Shown here: one piece after another, positions 58,901 through 64,000 of the stretch | Numbering within the stretch: position 1 is the stretch's first letter | Layout of the letters: each line of letters starts with the position of its first letter | Origin: Struthio camelus | Lineage: Eukaryota > Chordata > Aves > Struthioniformes > Struthionidae | DNA length: 64,000 bases | Direction: 5' to 3' | Assembly (NCBI RefSeq): GCF_040807025.1 | Contig: NC_090952.1 | Location: forward strand, 17,481,068 to 17,545,067 | Translations under genes and position numbers: made by a program | Notes under the pieces: generated by a model | Database searches by the model: none | What the model was told of the DNA's origin: nothing | Seen by the model: the letters and a program-made list of their open reading frames with translations, nothing else

Positions 58901-61900
58901 CTAGACGGCATTTAGAGTCTCTGCATGCAAAGAAGTTACTTGCAACAGATGCACAAACTTTGCTGTTTACTTACAGTGGGTACTTAATTACCTTGCTATG
59001 ATTTTAAGCAAAACTGTTGTGGTCAGGGATGAATAATTTTATCCACCTGTAAAGTTTTGTGCTTTCCATAAAAAAAACAAAAATACAGGTGAATAGTAAA
59101 GCATTCAGCAAGTGATTCTTACCGGTTCACATGTCTGAACTGTTACCCTCCTCACTGTATTTCCTCTGCAGTCATCGCTCACAGAGACTGGGATTATTTC
59201 ACAAGGGCTACCAGTCTGTGTTTGTTGGCACTGATGAGTGACCTGGGACTGTTCAGACTGCTGGCAGGGCTGGATAACATGACATTGATCTGATTGCTGG
59301 GGAATTTGATATTGGTGTGAAAATTGATATTGCTTCTCCTATAAACAAGAAATATTACTTTTTAAGCCACAGAACACACCTTAACGAGATGGAAGCATAG
59401 CATGAATACATAAATGAGTAAAACGTCTTTTGGCATGGAAAGACTGATGACAGTTTCAGGTATTTCAATAATCCGAATAAATTTTTGTTTCCTATTTAAA
59501 CATGAGTTTGCCTCATACTTTTACAGTTGTAATTCATCAACTCCTCACATTTTGGTAGCTGGAAATAAGAGGTGCAGTAAGATGCATTTTTTTCTGATTT
59601 TACTTACGCGTTGTGTTTCATTATGTTGTTCCTCTTAACATATCCACTCAGGAAATGGGCACCTCCATTAAAACACATGTATATCCTGTTTCATTAAGTA
59701 GCTTAGAGACTGAAAAAAGCTAGTTGCTCTGTTTGAACTATTTAGTGGGTTTTTGTTATTTCAGTTAGAAGAACATTTAGTACAGGAAACGGCTCAAGAT
59801 ATTGCTCCGTAAACACTTTCAGTAAGTCCATTTTCAGAGTGTGCAATATATACAGGACATAGGCATCTTGTTTTTTCCAATCCAAGAAAAATGCTATTTC
59901 CAAAAAAAGACCACCAAACCCTAAGACAATAAACTAGAAACTAGTGTAGCCTCCAGTCAAAACACTGAAGGTTACTGATTTCAGCAGAATTTAATGGTTT
60001 CTTGGAGTCACAGCCTTTACATTTTTTTCCTCAAAAAATATATTCTTTATATTCTACGTAGAATTTGCATATACATGCAAATCTTAGGCTTTAGGTAATT
60101 TTGACTTGAATTTAAAATGCAGCTACATTAAAAAGGTTGAACTAACATCTCATTCTGCCAAAGACCAAAGTCAGAGCACAGAAACTACATCAAGATTAGT
60201 AAGTGACACAGGAAGAGTAGAGTGAGGACCTGGTGTCCACAACATTCTACATATTTTGGGAGGTTTTACTTCAGAGTAGCTATAGTTTGGTCTCAAAGGA
60301 CTGAACACCCATTAACAGTTGGGGTGCAGTGGGTGGACTCCTGCAACAATTTTTTGTTTTCGTTGCATCTGAAAGGAAACTAGTTTGTGTGATCCATGAC
60401 CACTGTGCAAAGTAAACCAAAGAGCAGTATGTAGTCGGTGACTAGGAAATTTCCTGCAAAACTGCATTCATGATTTGACTTAAAATGCTTATCTAAATGC
60501 ACCCTAGATGACCAAAAAAAAAAAAAAAAAAAAATCAGAAATAGGGCTGGATTCCACACTTTCTTTGGTTTTATTTTTAAACTGAAGTTTTTGTGCAATT
60601 CTGGATTTTAGTTTTCCCACTGAATGAAAGCAATTGATAAAGTAGATGTGACACCCATTCTTGAAAGCGGAAAGGGAGAAAACGTGAGGTAAACATGATT
60701 AGTACTCTCTTCCTTCTTCCCACAGATAGTTCTACAAAGAAAATAATTTAAAAGGAGATTAGATATATCAGTCTGAAAGATCCTCCATTTCAGAAACATT
60801 TCTCTTGAAAATAACAGTATTTCAGAACAATAGAAAAGGGGGGGGAAATGACAATTTTGCTGTTGACAAAACACCAAATCTGAGGTGAAATTTCAGATAG
60901 CTGCACCAAAAAATAATTTTTCAAGAAAGACTGAAAGTCAAAGTTAAAATTAGTCTTTACAATCCAATTTTATAAAACTCGATATAGGTTATTCTGCTGT
61001 GGAGCTACTGCAAGAAGTTAATGCGCAGTCAGTATTCAGATGAAGAGTTCCATAACCATGTTCAAGCTGAGAGTGTCAGAGATTCAACAGCAGCTTTCTT
61101 TATTAGTTTGAAATAAGAAAGCCTTAATAAAAACGTAGCACATGTTCCAAATTCTGCTGTCATCACACAGAGAAATTGTTTCATTTACTTCAAGAACGTT
61201 TCTTATACCTGGACAACGCAATTCTCAAGTTGGCACTGGTTCCCAAAAGAAACAGGAACGTTTCTGCTACTGTCTCCATTTTCTTTTGCAATAGATAATA
61301 AACAGAAACAACTTACTTGGTGGGGGTTTAATAGCTCATATTTTCTTATTGTTTTTTCATAGATGACGTTATTTCCAGGATAAAAATTCCCTCCTCTAAA
61401 AAACGGGGATAATGGCTCCTGTAAAACATATTAATAAAAAACATTCACATATTTTGTCAAACAGCCAGTTCAGGGTTAGTAGCATTTTGACAAAAATGAC
61501 TGGCGCTTTCCTGTAGTTTGAAGACACATGCACTTAAAATTCCGTAAATATCCTCTATTTTTATAATCCTAAGTTCTTTGAGATACACTGTTCCTATATG
61601 CACATTTGAGTGGGTGTGTGTTTTATAGTCTCGAACTCAGATTTTTCTGCAACATCCATACAACACGCACATACATACTGCCTCTCACCTTTACACCATG
61701 GTGAAAAAATAATCAATTACACTGTTTTTTCCTCACAGAATCCTGCCAGACTCCGAAGAAAATGAGCAGGCTACATAACATAAGGTGGATGGTACGCCAC
61801 GGTAACTGGAGTTCATCAAGCTACAAAACTTGCTCATTTTCGTCATTCACCCATGTAGCACTAAGAGACCAGTGACCAATTCAGGCAGACATGCTGGGCT

Positions 61901-62550
61901 GTAAGACATCAGTGGTTAAAGCACTGTTTTGCCAAAGGCACTGTCAGGTGGCTTCTGAAACTGCTTAGTGTCTCATAAACGCAAAGGTGAGAACTCCAGT
62001 AGGCTTCCGGTACAGCTGCATTTTTAAGCAGCGCTGTTCCCTGAGGCCAGGTAGAAAGACTGCCTGGTAGACTCCTTACAGCCTGTTTCTGCAGGATAAT
62101 TTTAAGCATTCTACTTGACGACCTTTACCCAAGATATCCAGATGCCCAGTGTATAAACCTCCAATTCCACTGAGGAGTCTATCACAAAAGAATCAGCTAA
62201 AAAGCCAAAGATTTTCCAAATAGCTTTTAACGAAATTTTAAAAAATTCCTGTCACTCTACAGATTTTTTTGTATCAGTCTGCTCCACTTGGAAACAAAGC
62301 GACTGTGCTCCCATTTAGAGAACAGTTGAAACAAACAGGGTAGAAACAGCTAGAAATTCATCTCTGCTACTAATGTTATTGAAGCATATTAATATAGACC
62401 TAACCACTGAGAGTGGGAAGCCTAATTGTGTAGCAATTCTGTAGTATTTTCAATTCCTAGTTATTTGATCTCAGAATCAGAATTATGGCCAGAACTAAAC
62501 AGTTTCCATACCTGTTCAGGATTCTCTATAATAATCCTCCGAACAGTGCC
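49581..62550 (-). CDS. POF1B: POF1B, epithelial junction/actin-associated coiled-coil protein (5' end beyond right edge)
   Basis: On the minus strand the exons are 62550-62512, 61418-61317, 59338-59123, 57484-57354, 56319-56292, 55169-55095, [52802-52764 optional], 52353-52261, 51250-51137, 51035-50883, 50752-50642, 50036-49908 and 49658-49581. They join in frame to about 422 residues (435 with the optional exon), with canonical sites throughout. Diagnostic blocks are ENPEQEPLSPFFRGGNFYPG, NNVIYEKTIRK, YFGELLAELNRKTNDLY, LIPKGLSEATKQQIRYLLQ and TSDKSLRLVLSTFRNLREEL, then a Glu/Leu/Lys coiled coil. Roughly the first 130 residues of the mammalian protein (589 aa in human, from memory) are missing to the right. 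In mammals POF1B sits at tight junctions and desmosomes, binds actin, and is linked to premature ovarian failure. Confidence 0.93.
49908..50036 (-). CDS. POF1B: POF1B coiled-coil exon (43 aa)
   Basis: The acceptor is CTTTTTTAG and the donor CAAGAG|GTAAGA on the minus strand. It encodes SQLSQFQHDISRREGSNSD then LHELTSMLEEKDAFIKQQQE, matching the human LHELTSLLEEKDSLIKRQSE region. Phase 0 at both ends. Confidence 0.93.
50195..50280. repeat. Compound (AT)n / poly-T / (CA)n microsatellite
   Basis: AT dinucleotides at 50195-50230, a T run, further AT, then CA dinucleotides to 50280, all in a POF1B intron. Confidence 0.9.
50642..50752 (-). CDS. POF1B: POF1B coiled-coil exon (37 aa)
   Basis: The acceptor is TTCTGTAG and the donor TTAGG|GTACGT. 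It encodes TCSNPTLQTTTDELSSRYVE then MINNLREDKDREIRSLR, matching human MVKNLRMEKDREICRLR. Phase 0 at both ends. Confidence 0.93.
50883..51035 (-). CDS. POF1B: POF1B coiled-coil exon (51 aa)
   Basis: The acceptor is TATTCCAG and the donor ACTACAG|GTAATA. It encodes QGLRDSTAKCHSLEEQLLSL through KELEYCKRALEQEIQNLKLQ, a clear heptad-rich stretch. Phase 0 at both ends. Confidence 0.93.
51137..51250 (-). CDS. POF1B: POF1B coiled-coil exon (38 aa)
   Basis: The acceptor is GTCTTACAG and the donor CAGCAG|GTAAAT. It encodes KLETDNVCLKKDLSFKDSQV then KEYETMLTSLRANNRQQQ, matching human KDLSFKDTQLKEYEELLASV. Confidence 0.93.
51928..51980. repeat. Two-copy tandem duplication, period 31
   Basis: The 22 bases from aaacattaag to aggtaat recur exactly 31 bases later (51928 and 51959). 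This is a small local duplication in a POF1B intron. Confidence 0.85.
52261..52353 (-). CDS. POF1B: POF1B exon (31 aa)
   Basis: The acceptor is TCTCCTAG and the donor TTGGGG|GTAAGT. It encodes MRVTSDKSLRLVLSTFRNLR then EELCHLQDDLG, almost identical to the mammalian SDKSLRLVLSTFSNIREELG block. Confidence 0.94.
52764..52802 (-). CDS. POF1B: Possible extra 39-nt cassette exon of POF1B
   Basis: The minus-strand acceptor GGTTTAACAG and donor TTCTCAG|GTAGGG enclose 39 nt in phase 0, encoding ISKMMNHSSVASQ without a stop. The mammalian protein has no residues at this point as I recall it (RYILQ runs directly into MRGMSDKS). It may be a lineage-specific cassette or chance. Confidence 0.35.
52851..52896. 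repeat. (TA)n microsatellite, about 23 units
   Basis: A pure TA run just upstream (gene sense) of the optional 39-nt POF1B exon. Confidence 0.95.
54009..54160 (-). mobile_element. Old, diverged CR1 LINE 3' fragment
   Basis: ccacagaatacttcaggttg, aaagggacctcaggaggtca and the later gaggtcagaccagtcagctc agggcttt resemble the reverse complement of an avian CR1 3' region. It is more diverged than the copy at 63.2 kb. The boundary on the right is uncertain. Confidence 0.75.
55095..55169 (-). CDS. POF1B: POF1B exon (25 aa)
   Basis: The acceptor is TTTGCTTAG and the donor CTCCAG|GTATGT. It encodes IEDVEDLIPKGLSEATKQQI then RYLLQ, close to human EDIESLIPKGLSEFTKQQIR. Confidence 0.94.
55199..55220. 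repeat. G-rich low-complexity tract
   Basis: Nearly pure G with single A interruptions, adjacent to the POF1B exon encoding LIPKGLSEATKQ, on its acceptor side. It is a quadruplex candidate on the + strand. Confidence 0.75.
56292..56319 (-). CDS. POF1B: POF1B microexon (28 nt)
   Basis: The acceptor is GTCTTATAG and the donor AGTCAG|GTAAGC. It enters with 2 nt carried from the previous exon (AG+G) and encodes R-NHDIELTSQ. The IGG...EDLIPKG interval then has the same length as in the mammalian protein, which supports this short exon. Confidence 0.85.
57354..57484 (-). CDS. POF1B: POF1B exon (43 aa plus 2 nt)
   Basis: The acceptor is CTTCTGTTAG and the donor GGAAG|GTATTG. It encodes VSCPQENNDQLDCRYFGELL then AELNRKTNDLYSCLLQHVEK IGG, matching human DPRYFGELLADLSRKNTDLY. 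Confidence 0.94.
59123..59338 (-). CDS. POF1B: POF1B Gln-rich linker exon (72 aa)
   Basis: The acceptor is TTGTTTATAG and the donor AACCG|GTAAGA. It encodes a Gln/His/Cys-rich segment starting EKQYQFSHQYQIPQQSDQ and ending NTVRRVTVQTCEP. The mammalian segment here is also Gln/His/Cys-rich but poorly conserved. The frame and splice sites are clean. Confidence 0.88.
61317..61418 (-). CDS. POF1B: POF1B exon (34 aa)
   Basis: The acceptor is GTTTTACAG and the donor CACCAA|GTAAGT. It encodes EPLSPFFRGGNFYPGNNVIY then EKTIRKYELLNPHQ, almost the human EPLSQFLRGSHFFPGNNVIY EKTIRK block. This was the decisive identification. Confidence 0.95.
62512..62550 (-). CDS. POF1B: POF1B exon (13 aa), most 5' exon visible
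   Basis: The acceptor is TTCCTTACAG and the donor GAACAG|GTATGG. It encodes GTVRRIIIENPEQ, matching human TTIRKYVVQNPEQ directly before EPLS. Earlier exons were not found in 62551-64000. Confidence 0.9.
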
Positions 62551-63220
62551 CTGTAAGGAAGAAAATAAGTAAAGATTCAGTGATTACTGCAGTCTGAGCT
62601 CCAAAACCTTTTATGCTCACAGCTCAGGCTTACATAGATTCTCAAATTTATCTGAAGCAGCTGTAAACATATTGAGGACCACTGGCCTTTATCAGCTAGA
62701 AATGTTTTCAAGCCATGGCCTTTCCATCCAAAAGGAAATAAACCACACGGAATCTGGAAGCAGAGAGTCTGGATTCTCAGTTTTAAGAGTGTTTTTTCTC
62801 AGTCACCTATCTGTAGAGCTGCGGGAATTAGTCCTTATTTTCCGTAAGTGCCAGAAGACTGTAATACAAATCAGAGTGAACACACTGGACTAGATCTTCA
62901 GTGATGGCAAGCCTCTATACCACAGAACACTGTCTCTTCCTTATAGTTTTTTATGTTACATACTAAGGTCAGCTAGTATAAACTGCTGTACGCTGTTTCA
63001 CCAGTGCTTTGTTTTTCTGATGAAAAAAGAGAAGAAAATCTGTAGAATGAAATGAATGGTACACAGGAACTACCAAACAAGCCAAATTAGACTACTATTC
63101 AGGGTAGTAGCTCTTGAATGACACAAAATGCACATTTTTTAAATTACAGAAATCCACAAATGACATCATTTTTGTTCATTTTCAAAAACAAATGTTTCTT
63201 TCATTTTTTTTTCCTAGCAT

Positions 63221-63533
63221 TCACAGAATCACAGAACGGTTGAGGTTGGAAGGGACCTTTGGCGATCTAGTCCAACCCCCCTGCTCAAGCAGGGTCACCT
63301 ACAGCAGGCTGCCCAGGACCGTGCTCAGACAGCTTTTGAAGGAAGGAGACTCCACAACTTCTCTGGGCAACCTGTGCCAGTGTTGTCACCCTCACAGTAA
63401 GGAAGTTTTTCCTCATCTTCAGATGAAACTGCCTATGTTTCAGTTTGTGCTCGTTGCCTCTTGTCCTGTCACTGGGCACCACTGAGAAGAGTCTCGCCTC
63501 ATCCTTTTGACACCTTCCCTTCAGATATTTACA
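63221..63533 (-). mobile_element. CR1 LINE 3' end, well preserved, 5'-truncated
   Basis: The run tcacagaatcacagaac, gttgaggttggaagggacct, ctagtccaacccccctgctc, tctgggcaacctgtgccagt and cttgtcctgtcactgggcac matches the reverse complement of the avian CR1 3' region. The element's 3' terminus is at the left and its truncated 5' side meets a TA/TG microsatellite. It lies in a 5' intron of POF1B in the same orientation as that gene. Confidence 0.93.
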
Positions 63534-63544
63534 CAAGTATGTAG

Positions 63545-63635
63545 GTATATATACTTGTATGTTTATATACTTGTGTGCGTGTGTGTATATACACCTATGT
63601 GTGTATACACACACACACACACATATATATAGCAT
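63545..63635. repeat. TA/TG/CA microsatellite next to the CR1
   Basis: Mixed gtgtgtatatac and cacacacac runs, unstable dinucleotide sequence. Confidence 0.85.
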
Positions 63636-64000
63636 TGCCTACAAACAAAAGGCACCTTCCATATTGTGGACAAACAACAATTTATACATGTTACTTGAAA
63701 TCTCCATGTCCGGTTCTTTACCTAAGCAAGCAAAATTTTCATTGCATCTAATCTAAGGATTGGGCAACTTGTTAGTTAACTGCACAACAGCATACTATTT
63801 ATTCCTCCTCACCTTTCAACGTTCATAACAAACCATTTCTTCCCCTAACCCGTTGGCAGCGCTTGGAAAATTTATATTGCTGATGTTAAGTCTTGGAAAT
63901 ATTCTTAACGGGGTAAGAGCAAAACTTCAAGGTAGGTCAAATTCCCAGTTTGGAAGTGTTGCATAAGTTTAGGAAGCCTGAAGCAGTTTTCCAAATCTCC

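Larger units (their letters stand above)
62551..64000 (-). other. POF1B: POF1B intron running off the right edge
   Basis: No exon matching the mammalian N-terminal part was seen. It contains the CR1 copy and microsatellite listed above. Confidence 0.7.

Overview
The window looks like a single-copy stretch of a sauropsid, most likely bird, nuclear genome. It is AT-rich with large introns and canonical GT-AG splice sites. There is one strong CpG island, few interspersed repeats, and two recognisable CR1 LINE tails, the typical avian/reptilian retrotransposon. No bacterial, viral or organellar genes were seen. All calls come from reading the sequence and from remembered protein families; nothing was searched.

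Layout. (1) 1-4351, + strand: the last three coding exons of a gene entering from the left. Its Tyr/Pro/Asn-rich C-terminus I do not recognise. (2) 4352-9650: presumed 3' UTR and intergenic DNA. (3) 9650-11400: a CpG island with a CGG repeat and a probable non-coding first exon. (4) 17613-38205, + strand: a complete coding set for ZNF711, the ZFX/ZFY-family zinc-finger activator. Eight coding exons join to exactly 807 codons, all with intact splice sites. An acidic N-terminal half is followed by a basic nuclear localisation signal and twelve C2H2 fingers in one terminal exon. (5) 38206-49580: convergent intergenic DNA with AAGT microsatellites. (6) 47128/49581-62550 and beyond, - strand: most of POF1B, an epithelial junction/actin-associated coiled-coil protein. 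At least eleven exons are visible; the 5' end lies beyond the right edge.

The tail-to-tail ZNF711-POF1B arrangement matches the mammalian Xq21 order as I recall it, and supports both identifications. The two proteins are not known to act together: one is a chromatin/transcription regulator, the other an epithelial cytoskeletal protein. 

The most interesting items beyond the genes are: a possible polyglycine upstream ORF through the CGG repeat in the ZNF711 leader, in frame with and ending just before the main ATG; a roughly 97-bp diverged inverted repeat in ZNF711 intron 3; the 46-codon cassette exon; two alternative POF1B C-termini plus a possible extra 39-nt exon; a perfect 11-bp hairpin in the convergent intergenic region; and the unrecognised left-hand gene.
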